This document shows, piece by piece, positions 1-5,780 of a DNA stretch of 8,410 nucleotides (the first letter of the stretch is position 1; every line of letters begins with the position of its first letter). Location: assembly GCA_039809105.1 (NCBI GenBank), contig JBDHUJ010000050.1, positions 1 to 8,410 of the forward strand, written 5' to 3'. Both the position numbers and the translations under genes were made by a program. This DNA comes from JBDHUJ01 sp039809105. GTDB lineage: Bacteria; Patescibacteriota; Saccharimonadia; Saccharimonadales; UBA4665. Under the pieces are notes generated by a model. The model did no database searches, was not told where the DNA came from, and saw only the letters and a list, made by a program, of their open reading frames with translations.

Positions 1-2
1 TG

Positions 3-110
3 ACCCGCCGGCTGGAGGATTTCTGCCGGGAATGGATGGCAAGGGCCAACCAACCGGAGTTATTTACCAGCCCTACCGAATACCTGCGGTTTACGCTTGT
101 TCCGTGTTAG
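3..110 (+). CDS. 3' end of an unidentified protein gene (partial)
   Basis: An open frame enters from the left edge and ends at TAG (108-110). It gives about 35 residues, starting TRRLEDFCREWMARANQPEL and ending in YLRFTLVPC. The frame is open from the first full codon, and its mix of charged and aromatic residues looks like a soluble C-terminus. I do not recognise the family. The next gene has its own promoter and ribosome site downstream, so the two are probably separate transcription units. No clear terminator separates them. The call rests only on an open frame running off the edge. Confidence 0.45.
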   Translation, partial: TRRLEDFCREWMARANQPELFTSPTEYLRFTLVPC

Positions 111-136
111 TTGACTGAACCCGGTGCGGCAAAGCA

Positions 137-166
137 TAGACTTTTTACGGCAGGCTTTGGTATACT
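137..166 (+). promoter_or_regulatory. Candidate promoter of the interrupted fibre gene
   Basis: A -10 box TATACT (161-166) lies 18 bp after TAGACT (137-142), a 4/6 match to TTGACA. Initiation near 173 would leave a leader of about 22 nt. The leader contains AAAGGA (180-185), nine bases before the ATG at 195. The same TATACT hexamer serves in the two minus-strand promoters of this window. Confidence 0.5.
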
Positions 167-194
167 GGCTGTAAATGCGAAAGGATAAGCAGTA

Positions 195-416
195 ATGGCA
201 CGGCTACCAGCACCCGGCAGTGACGACGGTCAGTGGGGAACTATATTGAATGATTATTTGTCGCAGTCGCTAGCGGGCGACGGCACGCTCAAGGCCGGCG
301 TAGTCGGTACGGCGAATATCGCCGATGGTGTGGTCTCTGAGGCCAAGCTCGATGCGGCCGTGCAGACCAAGCTGAACAGCGGCGGAGGCGGTGGCGTGAG
401 CAGTGTGAACGGCTAA
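195..416 (+). CDS. N-terminal fragment of the interrupted fibre gene
   Basis: This is the product expected if the TAA at 414-416 terminates translation: 73 residues. The ATG at 195 is supported by AAAGGA nine bases upstream and by the identical start of the protein at 2580 (MARLPNPGSDDGQWG). Residues 1-22 are the shared opening module. Residues 28-61 resemble the short repeats of phage fibre shafts (GTANIADGVVSEAKL). The fragment ends in a pentaglycine hinge and VSSVNG, just as the next shaft module begins. It has no head domain, so by itself it is unlikely to bind a ligand. Confidence 0.6.
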   Translation: MARLPAPGSDDGQWGTILNDYLSQSLAGDGTLKAGVVGTANIADGVVSEAKLDAAVQTKLNSGGGGGVSSVNG

Positions 417-425
417 ACCGGCGCC

Positions 426-881
426 GTGACGCTCACCAAATCAGACCTGAGCCTCGGCAACGTGGACAACACCAGCGACGCAACCAAGAACTCGGCGTCA
501 GCCACGCTTACCAACAAAACGCTGCAAAGTCCGAGTATAAACAAAATCTCCAACCTGACTTCGAACGGTGTGGTCAAAACATCGGGCGGCGACGGCACGC
601 TTGGCGTGACGGCTCTGCCAGCGGATGCTACCAAGTTCCTCGATGGTACCGGCAGCTTTACTACGCCGCTAGCGGTGCTGACCGACAAAGGCGCCTTTAC
701 GCCCAGCACTACGTATAACCAGGGCGATGTCGTAACGTACCAGTATGCTCGTTGGTATCGCAAGACCACCGGTTCTGGTGGCGCCAGCTTTACCGCTTCG
801 GAATGGATACACTTGGGTCTGTACGCCGTCGGCACGACGAGCGACCCGGGCGGCGGTATGCTCTGGGTAGATGTGAGCTAG
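426..881 (+). CDS. C-terminal fragment of the interrupted fibre gene, CBM5/12-like end
   Basis: This frame of 151 codons continues the frame of 195-416. The first possible restart is GTG at 426, which has no Shine-Dalgarno sequence just upstream, so independent translation is doubtful. It holds a shaft module (TKSDLSLGNVDNTSDATKNS, then ATLTNKTLQS) that closely parallels residues 168-198 of the 436-residue protein at 2580. A linker and an aromatic-rich C-terminal domain follow (TTYNQGDVVTY, RWYRK, EWIHLG). That domain fits the CBM5/12-like fold seen in chitinases and fibre tips. The TAG stop at 879-881 sits 4 bp before the next ATG, which suggests translational coupling to the LamG gene. Confidence 0.5.
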   Translation: MTLTKSDLSLGNVDNTSDATKNSASATLTNKTLQSPSINKISNLTSNGVVKTSGGDGTLGVTALPADATKFLDGTGSFTTPLAVLTDKGAFTPSTTYNQGDVVTYQYARWYRKTTGSGGASFTASEWIHLGLYAVGTTSDPGGGMLWVDVS

Positions 882-885
882 CCCC

Positions 886-1566
886 ATGGCATTACTTTCG
901 GAATACGGCTTCAACGAAGGCACCGGCAGCACAACTGCCGATTCAAGCGGCAACGGCTACAACCTGACGACTGACGGCTCCGGCTGGGTGGTCGGCGGCC
1001 ACACAAACGGTGGTGGCAAAGAGCAGTTTACCGGTGTTCTCGGGCCGAATGCATCACAATCTGCCTGGACAGTCATGGCCTGGATGAAACGGAGCGGTAT
1101 TACGACCGTATATGGAGCTATCGTTTCCAATAACGGTAACTTCTATTTCGAGTTATCGCATGGTGGGGATCAGGCGGAATGTTATTCCGGCAATGGGACG
1201 TTCCCGCAAAGCGCTCAAGGCGCAATCGCCGACAACACCTGGGTACACCTAGCTGCCACGCGCAAGAGCGACGGTACGGCTACCTTATATTTGAACGGCA
1301 CATCCGTGTCAGTGGGCCAGGGGAATGCTATGAACTTCGGTTCTGGCACGTGGTATGTGGGTGGGGCTGCAGGCAGCTCGGCCTACACATTGAACGGTGT
1401 AGTCGACGACCTGCGCGTATTCGACCAAGAACTAACGCCTTCCGAAATAACCACCTGGATGAACACGCCAGTCGGTAACTCAACCCCTAGCGGACGCAAG
1501 TTCCGTCTGGGTACCACACCCAAGCCTATAAAACTCGGTAGCACCGAAGTCTTCCTTGGCTCTTAG
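886..1566 (+). CDS. LamG-like (concanavalin A-type) lectin domain protein with phage-type tail
   Basis: The 226-residue protein is nearly all one LamG/Laminin_G_3-like jelly-roll domain (about residues 5-192). Hallmarks are DSSGNGYN (19-26), WTVMAWMK (61-68), WVHLAATRKSDGTATLYLNG (119-138) and VDDLRVFDQELTPSEI (173-188). Such domains bind glycans or proteins on cell surfaces and are common on phage fibres. The last 25 residues repeat an LG(S/T)T pattern (FRLGTTPKP, IKLGSTEV, FLGS), a short motif I recall from the ends of phage minor tail proteins. There is no signal peptide or membrane segment. The ATG lies 4 bp after the preceding stop and has only a weak ribosome site, so translation probably depends on the upstream gene. 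That makes the upstream nonsense codon relevant to its expression. A bidirectional terminator follows. The fold is firm from its motifs; the ligand is unknown. Confidence 0.8.
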   Translation: MALLSEYGFNEGTGSTTADSSGNGYNLTTDGSGWVVGGHTNGGGKEQFTGVLGPNASQSAWTVMAWMKRSGITTVYGAIVSNNGNFYFELSHGGDQAECYSGNGTFPQSAQGAIADNTWVHLAATRKSDGTATLYLNGTSVSVGQGNAMNFGSGTWYVGGAAGSSAYTLNGVVDDLRVFDQELTPSEITTWMNTPVGNSTPSGRKFRLGTTPKPIKLGSTEVFLGS

Positions 1567-1595
1567 CGTCGATACTGACGATGATGCGATATGAA

Positions 1596-1624
1596 AAATA
1601 CCCCGGCGGTTGCACGGGGTATTT
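1596..1624. terminator. Bidirectional terminator between convergent genes
   Basis: AAATACCCCG (1596-1605) pairs perfectly with CGGGGTATTT (1615-1624) around a 9-nt loop. The run of A before the stem and the T-rich stretch after it (through 1630) make it usable on both strands. It closes the LamG gene on the plus strand and the small knob gene on the minus strand. Confidence 0.8.
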
Positions 1625-1641
1625 CGTTTTGGATGGTGCGA

Positions 1642-2127
1642 TTAGCTGAAGTTTGCACCGACGAGCGAACCGAACCAGGTCGTGCCGCCGTCCAGGCTTT
1701 CAAACACCAGTACGTCGATAGCGTTGGCGCTGGTCGTAAGGGTAGGAGCGCTGCCACCAGCCCACTTTACGGTCGGCCATGTCACCGTGCGGCTGCCGGT
1801 GCCGTCTTGCTTAATATACACGCTGAAGGCACATGCCTTACCGCTGGTTGCGCCACTGAATGTGAACGTGACGTTGCCGGTCAGGGTCAGGTTGAAGACA
1901 TTGCCGTTTGCCAAGTTCAGCGTAGTTGCGCCGGTAGCTGTGGCGTTGGTGACGACCGTTTCCTGGCCGCCGCCGTTGGCGAGTGCAACGGTGCCTACCA
2001 TCGCCTGGTTGGACCATTTGCCCAGGTTGCTGTACACCAGAATATTGTTGGTTGCAGGGTTGTTAAGTGCGGCGTCTGTCGCTGTCGCGATACTGCTGCT
2101 GCCGCTACCGCCTCCTCCGAATCCCAT
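1642..2127 (-). CDS. Small tail-fibre knob-like structural protein
   Basis: The 161-residue protein opens with a Gly/Ser hinge (MGFGGGGSGSSS). Residues 13-40 are shaft-like (ATATDAALNNPATNNILVYS). Residues 58-158 form a beta-rich domain with LTLTGNVTFTFSG (80-92), YIKQDGTGSRTVTWP (104-118), KWAGGSAPTL (121-130) and DGGTTWFGSLVG (146-157). This pattern, ending in a GGTTWFG-type strand, is known to me from phage and prophage fibre or base-plate proteins. No signal peptide is visible. The ATG at 2125-2127 is fixed by AAAGGAG seven bases upstream. It runs opposite to its neighbours and has its own promoter (2166-2195). It lacks the MARLP module, so it may be an accessory knob. Its exact function is not known. 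Confidence 0.75.
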   Translation of the reverse strand: MGFGGGGSGSSSIATATDAALNNPATNNILVYSNLGKWSNQAMVGTVALANGGGQETVVTNATATGATTLNLANGNVFNLTLTGNVTFTFSGATSGKACAFSVYIKQDGTGSRTVTWPTVKWAGGSAPTLTTSANAIDVLVFESLDGGTTWFGSLVGANFS

Positions 2128-2165
2128 ATACTGACTCCTTTACGTTATGTAGTAACTAGTCTTAT

Positions 2166-2195
2166 AGTATAAGCACTACCAGTCATAATTGTACA
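2166..2195 (-). promoter_or_regulatory. Candidate promoter of the small knob gene
   Basis: Read on the minus strand, TGTACA (2190-2195, 4/6 match to the -35 consensus) is followed after 18 bp by TATACT (2166-2171). The -10 region reads TATACTATAAG, identical over 11 bases to the -10 region of the 525-residue surface protein gene. The left end of the 213-bp inverted-repeat element lies only 4 bp upstream of the -35 box. Confidence 0.5.
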
Positions 2196-2199
2196 CCAC

Positions 2200-2412
2200 A
2201 TAGGACTTATGCAAAACGGCACATTTCCGGCGAAAACTTCCGTTCCTATAGCTTCGCGCCGGTTCGTTCATAATCTCTAGTTACGTAACGAATCGGGCTC
2301 GGCATATAATTGCCGCTTATCGCGTCAATTATCATTCCGCCGTATTTCTAATACGCCTCCATTCCGGTACTCATTTTTCATCCGAAACTGCACCATTTTG
2401 CATAAGTCCTAT
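2200..2412. mobile_element. 213-bp MITE-like element with 24-bp terminal inverted repeats
   Basis: The left end (2200-2223) begins ATAGGACTTATGCAAAA. The right end (2389-2412) is its inverted copy, with 17 outer bases perfect and 21 of 24 matching overall. The interior has no credible reading frame. It carries smaller inverted repeats: ATAATTG (2306-2312) with CAATTAT (2326-2332), the palindrome GTTACGTAAC (2280-2289), and CGGCA/TGCCG around TATAAT (2300-2315). If the ends are GGACTTATGC, the element is 2203-2409 flanked by TA on each side (2201-2202, 2410-2411). That fits a TA target duplication as made by IS630/Tc1-type and some IS5-group transposases. The family is not certain. A non-autonomous element moved by a transposase elsewhere is the simplest reading. 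Confidence 0.65.
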
Positions 2413-2486
2413 TGCATGTATGCATTTGGAACGGACTTATATATTGTAAAAAATGCTAAACCAAGCATAAAAGCGTTCCATTGCAG

Positions 2487-2515
2487 TTGCATCGTGTGAT
2501 ATTGTCTAGTATCAT
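2487..2515 (+). promoter_or_regulatory. Candidate promoter of the 436-residue fibre gene
   Basis: TTGCAT (2487-2492, 3/6) is followed after 17 bp by TATCAT (2510-2515, 5/6 to TATAAT). A start near 2522 would give a leader of about 58 nt ending in the GAAGGG ribosome site (2567-2572). The -35 match is poor, so the assignment is tentative. The stretch 2413-2486 between the mobile element and this promoter contains only AT-rich sequence and a short ATGCT/AGCAT inverted repeat (2453-2468). Confidence 0.35.
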
Positions 2516-2579
2516 CGGTTAGTAAGCGTAAGTGCAATTATTTGCGATTAATAAAGAAAGTAGTAAGAAGGGCGAACAC

Positions 2580-3890
2580 ATGGCACGATTACCAAATCCA
2601 GGCAGTGACGACGGGCAGTGGGGTAATATACTTAACGACTTCTTAGGTCAGGTGCACGATACAGCGGGTGCGCTGAAGAGCAATATCGTCGGCACGGCAC
2701 AGATTCAGGATGGTGCTGTTACCGCGGCAAAGCTTTCTGCCGCCGGCCCAAGCGCAGGCCAGGTTCTTTCGTATACCGGTAGCGCGCTCGGCTGGTCCAC
2801 GCCGTCTGGTTCCGGTTCGGTGCCCGATGCCGATGCCTCGACGAAGGGTCTCGTACAACTCGCCGGCGATTTGACCGGGTCGGCTGCTACTCCGACAGTT
2901 GCGAACAATGCTATAACGTCCGCCAAAATCAACAACAACGCGGTCACGTACGCCAAACTCTCGGCCACCGGCGCTACGAACGGGCAGGTACTGAGTTATA
3001 ACGGCTCGGCGCTGACGTGGGTGACGCCATCTGCGGGCGGTGTGACTACGGTCAACGGCCAGAGCGGCGCGGTCACGCTTGCCAAGTCTGACGTCGGGCT
3101 CGGCAACGCCGATAACACCTCCGACGCTACTAAAAACGCCGCTTCTGCAACGCTAACGAACAAGACTATCTCTGGCGCAAGCAACACGCTCAGCAACATC
3201 CCTGAAAGCGCGGTGACGAACCTGACGACCGACTTGGCTGCCAAAGCCGCTGACAGTGCAGCGGTCCACAACACTGGCGCCGAAACGGTCGCCGGCGTAA
3301 AGACCTTCTCGTCTTCGCCCATTGTTCCCACGCCTACAACTGGCACACAGGCCGCCAACAAGACCTACGTCGATGGCGTGGTCGCTGCTGGTGCTGCAGA
3401 TGCCACTACGAGCTCCAAAGGTATCGTACAGCTCGCTGGCGACCTCGCTGGTACGGCTACGTCTGTTTCGGTTGCGAAAATCAAGGGCATAACCCTGCCT
3501 GCGAGCGCACCGACAAACGGCCAGGTCCTGACTGCTACTAGTGCGACAGCCACCTCATGGTCGACACCGAGTGGTGGTGGCGGTAACGGCGCCCGTTCGG
3601 TCACCGCCATAAAGACGTCTGCCTATACGCCGGCAGCCGGTGAGTATGTCATCGTGAACCCGACTAGCTCCGGCTTTACGGTTACGCTTCCTACAAGCCA
3701 GGCATCTGGTACGTGGATAAGCCTAAAGAACATCGGTACGAACAGTAACGCCGTGCTCATTGTTCCTGGCGGCTCAGACAAGATAGAAGACAGCGGTAAC
3801 TACGATGGTCTGTCGGTCTCGCTGAACAGTGGTCAGACCTGTATGGACTTCATCTACGACGGCACGAGCCGTTGGTACCGCGTCGGCTAA
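2580..3890 (+). CDS. Modular tail-fibre-like surface protein
   Basis: The 436-residue protein starts at ATG 2580, with GAAGGG seven bases upstream. The start matches the module at 195 (MARLPNPGSDDGQWG), so an in-frame GTG at 2532 is not used. Residues 1-22 are the shared opening module. Shaft units repeat: KGLVQLAGDL (89-98) and KGIVQLAGDL (280-289); KLSAAGPSAGQVLSYTGSAL (51-70), KLSATGATNGQVLSYNGSAL (126-145) and a third NGQVL unit (313-317). A VNGQSGAVTLAKSDVGLGN block is at 158-176. Residues 338-436 form a beta-rich knob ending in DGTSRWYRVG, as in phage fibre heads. There is no signal peptide or transmembrane helix, so its route to the surface is unclear. An adhesin or host-recognition fibre is the likeliest role. 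The gene is monocistronic, with its own terminator. Confidence 0.8.
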   Translation: MARLPNPGSDDGQWGNILNDFLGQVHDTAGALKSNIVGTAQIQDGAVTAAKLSAAGPSAGQVLSYTGSALGWSTPSGSGSVPDADASTKGLVQLAGDLTGSAATPTVANNAITSAKINNNAVTYAKLSATGATNGQVLSYNGSALTWVTPSAGGVTTVNGQSGAVTLAKSDVGLGNADNTSDATKNAASATLTNKTISGASNTLSNIPESAVTNLTTDLAAKAADSAAVHNTGAETVAGVKTFSSSPIVPTPTTGTQAANKTYVDGVVAAGAADATTSSKGIVQLAGDLAGTATSVSVAKIKGITLPASAPTNGQVLTATSATATSWSTPSGGGGNGARSVTAIKTSAYTPAAGEYVIVNPTSSGFTVTLPTSQASGTWISLKNIGTNSNAVLIVPGGSDKIEDSGNYDGLSVSLNSGQTCMDFIYDGTSRWYRVG

Positions 3891-3912
3891 TCGCACGCAT
3901 ACCTACGCAAAC

Positions 3913-3937
3913 AAAAGCGCCCCGAGGGGCGCTTTTT
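3913..3937. terminator. Strong terminator after the 436-residue fibre gene
   Basis: AAAAGCGCCCC (3913-3923) is complementary to GGGGCGCTTTT (3926-3936), followed by another T; the practical loop is CGAG. It lies 22 bp after the TAA at 3888-3890. The A-run on its left side lets it stop minus-strand transcripts as well, including any that read out of the 525-residue gene through the rpsB/tsf remnant. Confidence 0.85.
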
Positions 3938-4080
3938 ACTTCTTCGATAGATACGGACATATCATTCACTCCTTTTAGTCGTTACGTTAGGGTGTAGAGC
4001 TTAGGGTTTAGGGCTTAGTAAGCTACACCCTAAGCCCTCGCCCCTATACCCTATTTTTCTTCGGGTTTGCCGGTAGGGGG
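3934..4080 (-). pseudogene. Decayed copy of an rpsB-tsf gene junction
   Basis: Read on the minus strand, this stretch reproduces the junction at about 6760-6905. First come codons for GKPEEK and a TAG (4071-4051), like the DKTEEK-TAG end of rpsB, with 18 of 21 bases equal. Next is a 70-nt heptamer spacer (4053-3984), then CGACTAAAAGGAG with a full Shine-Dalgarno (3976-3969). ATG at 3960 then starts MSVSIEEVK, against MAVSIEEVK in EF-Ts. Similarity stops at the terminator stem near 3934. Most base differences in the tsf part are synonymous, so the copy probably diverged while still coding, or came from a relative, rather than being a fresh local duplicate. The rpsB-like codons continue in frame beyond the stop of the 525-residue gene. 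No functional S2 or EF-Ts can be made here. Confidence 0.65.
3984..4053 (-). repeat. Inverted array of telomere-like heptamers, ectopic copy
   Basis: Ten 7-nt units on the minus strand read TAGGGTA, TAGGGGC, GAGGGCT, TAGGGTG, TAGCTTA, CTAAGCC, CTAAACC, CTAAGCT, CTACACC and CTAACGT. Five units of one polarity meet their complement, so the array can fold into a hairpin with a CTTA loop. It matches the array at 6787-6856 in length and design. Units one and three are exchanged relative to that copy. It begins exactly at the TAG of the rpsB-like remnant. Confidence 0.8.
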
Positions 4081-4086
4081 GTTCGC

Positions 4087-5664
4087 TTATTCACCAGGCA
4101 CGATAGGCGGTTTTTTGTTGTGGTTTTCGGGGTGTTTGGCCGACTCTTCCGCCATGGACTGTATGACCATATCACGCAAGCTCTCGCCCATGTGAGACGG
4201 GGCGGGGGCTGGTTGTGTCTTGTGATGTTTGCTTTGGTGGGCTACGGCCGCGACAACGGCTTGCGGTTCGGGTGCGGCGGGTGCCGAGACGTACGGCTGT
4301 GGAATGGGCGCCATGGTCTGAGCTAGATACTCCTGCTCGGCCTTACGTCGCTTGAGCCATATGATCCACCATATAAAGCCGCCGATGATGCCGAAGAGCA
4401 GAAGCGAGAACGACACTATGGCTACCGTACTGTTGTTTGCGGCCTTCTTTGGCTGCTGTGGCGTTACCTGGGCGGCCTTTTGCAGCTTGGAGAGGTCAAT
4501 GGTCTTTGCAAGTACTGCGGTGCCCGTCTGGGAGTCTTCGGTCGCGGAACTGGTCGTGAACTCTTCGGAGTAGTTCATCCCGCCGTAGGTGAAGATAGGG
4601 CTGTATGAGCCGCTCGAAAGGTTGGCAAATGCTACTTTGCCGTCCTTGTCGCTCGTTACCGGTTTGCTCTTGCCGAGCGTAACCTTGACGCCACTAACCG
4701 GTTTGCCGGAAGCATCCTTGAAGGAGAGAGCTACATCGTAACCTTTAGTAGTGAATGTCGCGTTTGCAGAAGTAGTGGTCTGTTTATCGAGGGCGCGGAC
4801 TAGCTGGTACGTATAGGTCGTCTTGCCGGTCAGTTTGTCGAGTTTTACAGTCGCTGTCGCGCCGGAAACTTTCTGGACTTCGGTGGAGCGGTCTAGCTTA
4901 TCTGCGTCGGTGCCGTAGCGTACATAAAGCGTAGTGGCGTTGCCCACGGGTACACTCAGGCTTGCAGCCGAGGTACCGGCTGTAGCGGTTGCGTCGGCGG
5001 CGTTCGAAAGAACAGGTGCCGCTGGTGTAGTCGCCTTGGGGGTGGTAACTTTTGGCGCTGTAGGTTTTGGCGTGGGTTTTGGTGCGGGCGCCGGGGCAGG
5101 GGCTGGGGCTGGTGCTGGCGCGGGAGCTGTGACCAGGCAGGCATCTGGAATTTTGCTGTCACTGGTAAAAAGGATTTTCGGGTCGCCTTCGCCAGGGAAT
5201 GTGAATGTACTGTTTATGTTCAGTGCGACATTCGCGCCGGCGCCGACGTTCGTAATTGTTCCCGAGACGGGGTACGAACCACCCTTGTAAAGCCCGCTTA
5301 CTTCCAGGCGCCACCCGTAGGTGCCCATTTGCGGAGCGCCAGGATAGACGGTGCCTATCCGCGAGTTGATTTTGGCGGGGCGATATGTGGCGATATTTGT
5401 CGCTAGTTGCCACGCAGTGGATCCTACTACGACCGTGAGATACGGCTGGTCACCGGCATTGGACTCCGGGTCATACGCCCATCCATATATGACTGTGTGG
5501 TTATTTTCTATCTGGCAGTAGTCCGCAAACCCTTCAGGATTGCTGCTGTAGGTGGCGGCGAAGCTGGCGCGCACGAAATACGAACCAATACTACCGAAGA
5601 GCAGGGCTGTTACTACAGCTACCCCAAAGTGGTTATAAATATGCCGGAACCGCGAACTTTTCAT
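4087..5664 (-). CDS. Membrane-anchored surface protein with beta domains and Ala-Pro hinge
   Basis: The 525-residue protein starts at ATG 5664. A signal peptide covers residues 1-36 (hydrophobic 14-30, likely cleavage after SFA). An N-terminal domain at about 40-176 has YGWAYDPES (60-68), YGWRLEVSG (116-124) and two extracellular cysteines (50 and 176) that could pair. Residues 179-215 are a hinge of Ala-Pro and Lys-Pro-Thr repeats. About 216-306 looks like an FN3-type domain (LYVRYGTDADKL, TYTYQLVRAL). About 309-390 resembles a carboxypeptidase-regulatory or CNA-B-like fold (GKPVSGVKVTLGKSK, DGKVAFANLSSGSY). A transmembrane helix (413-437) is followed by KRRK and an 85-residue Pro/Ala/His-rich cytoplasmic tail. 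It should sit in the membrane with its beta domains outside. The promoter gives a short leader with no clear Shine-Dalgarno. Its ligand is unknown, and I recognise no specific family for the whole chain. Confidence 0.75.
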   Translation of the reverse strand: MKSSRFRHIYNHFGVAVVTALLFGSIGSYFVRASFAATYSSNPEGFADYCQIENNHTVIYGWAYDPESNAGDQPYLTVVVGSTAWQLATNIATYRPAKINSRIGTVYPGAPQMGTYGWRLEVSGLYKGGSYPVSGTITNVGAGANVALNINSTFTFPGEGDPKILFTSDSKIPDACLVTAPAPAPAPAPAPAPAPKPTPKPTAPKVTTPKATTPAAPVLSNAADATATAGTSAASLSVPVGNATTLYVRYGTDADKLDRSTEVQKVSGATATVKLDKLTGKTTYTYQLVRALDKQTTTSANATFTTKGYDVALSFKDASGKPVSGVKVTLGKSKPVTSDKDGKVAFANLSSGSYSPIFTYGGMNYSEEFTTSSATEDSQTGTAVLAKTIDLSKLQKAAQVTPQQPKKAANNSTVAIVSFSLLLFGIIGGFIWWIIWLKRRKAEQEYLAQTMAPIPQPYVSAPAAPEPQAVVAAVAHQSKHHKTQPAPAPSHMGESLRDMVIQSMAEESAKHPENHNKKPPIVPGE

Positions 5665-5687
5665 ATCTGTTTTTAGATTATGCTTAT

Positions 5688-5716
5688 AGTATACGGAATG
5701 TGGTAATTTTATACAA
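5688..5716 (-). promoter_or_regulatory. Promoter of the membrane-anchored surface protein gene
   Basis: On the minus strand TTGTAT (5711-5716) is followed after 17 bp by TATACT (5688-5693). Initiation near 5681 leaves about 17 nt before the ATG, with no Shine-Dalgarno match. The TATACTATAAG string is shared with the promoter at 2166-2195. Confidence 0.6.
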
Positions 5717-5745
5717 ACCTTTCTACAGGGGTTGGGTGGGCAATG

Positions 5746-5774
5746 TTGCTCATCTGTTCCGTATCTGTTACACT
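5746..5774 (+). promoter_or_regulatory. Extended -10 promoter of the rpsB-tsf operon
   Basis: TTGCTC (5746-5751) is followed after 17 bp by TACACT (5769-5774). That box is preceded by TG one base away, giving an extended -10 (TGTTACACT, 5766-5774). The predicted start, seven bases on, is G5781, exactly the first base of the GTCAAC segment that closes the proposed leader fold. The promoter diverges from that of the surface protein gene, with about 30 bp between the two -35 boxes. Nothing else is evident in 5717-5745. Confidence 0.5.
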
Positions 5775-5780
5775 GTACGG

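Larger units (their letters stand above)
195..881 (+). pseudogene. Tail-fibre-like surface protein, interrupted by an in-frame TAA
   Basis: Positions 195-881 form one reading frame of 228 codons broken by a single TAA at 414-416. Residues 1-62 are the MARLPxPGSDDGQWG module also found at 2580. A glycine hinge follows, then a shaft module reading VNG-stop-TGAVTLTKSDLSLGN. The intact protein at 2580 has VNGQSGAVTLAKSDVGLGN at the matching place, so the stop replaces a glutamine; CAA to TAA is one base change. The C-terminal region (GAFTPSTTYNQGDVVTY, then W-Y and EWIHLG) resembles CBM5/12-like carbohydrate-binding modules that also occur on phage fibres. No signal peptide is visible. The region past the stop is still open and recognisable, so the lesion is recent, a sequencing error or read through. 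The LamG gene starts 4 bp after its end. Confidence 0.7.

Noticed and set aside
111..116. TTGACT as the -35 box of the first fibre gene
   Set aside because: It is 44 bp from TATACT, much too far; TAGACT at 137-142 has acceptable spacing.
414..416. Alternative genetic code as explanation of the interrupted fibre gene
   Set aside because: The codon is TAA, and TAA ends other genes here (3888-3890, 4087-4089, 7528-7530). Known CPR recoding concerns TGA.
1591..2172. A 193-codon plus-strand open frame over the small knob gene
   Set aside because: It has no family resemblance. The opposite strand has a clear ribosome site, promoter and fibre-protein motifs.
2433..2440. A third copy of GGACTTAT next to the mobile element as a nested end
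   Set aside because: Only eight bases match and the following sequence diverges, so chance or a minor remnant cannot be told apart.
2532..2579. An in-frame GTG at 2532 that would add 16 residues to the large fibre protein
   Set aside because: The ATG at 2580 has a proper ribosome site and gives the same MARLP start as the gene at 195.
3850..3960. A 36-codon minus-strand frame starting MSVSIEEVK behind a good ribosome site
   Set aside because: Only the first nine codons resemble EF-Ts. The rest runs through the terminator and antisense to the fibre gene, so it is a remnant rather than a gene.
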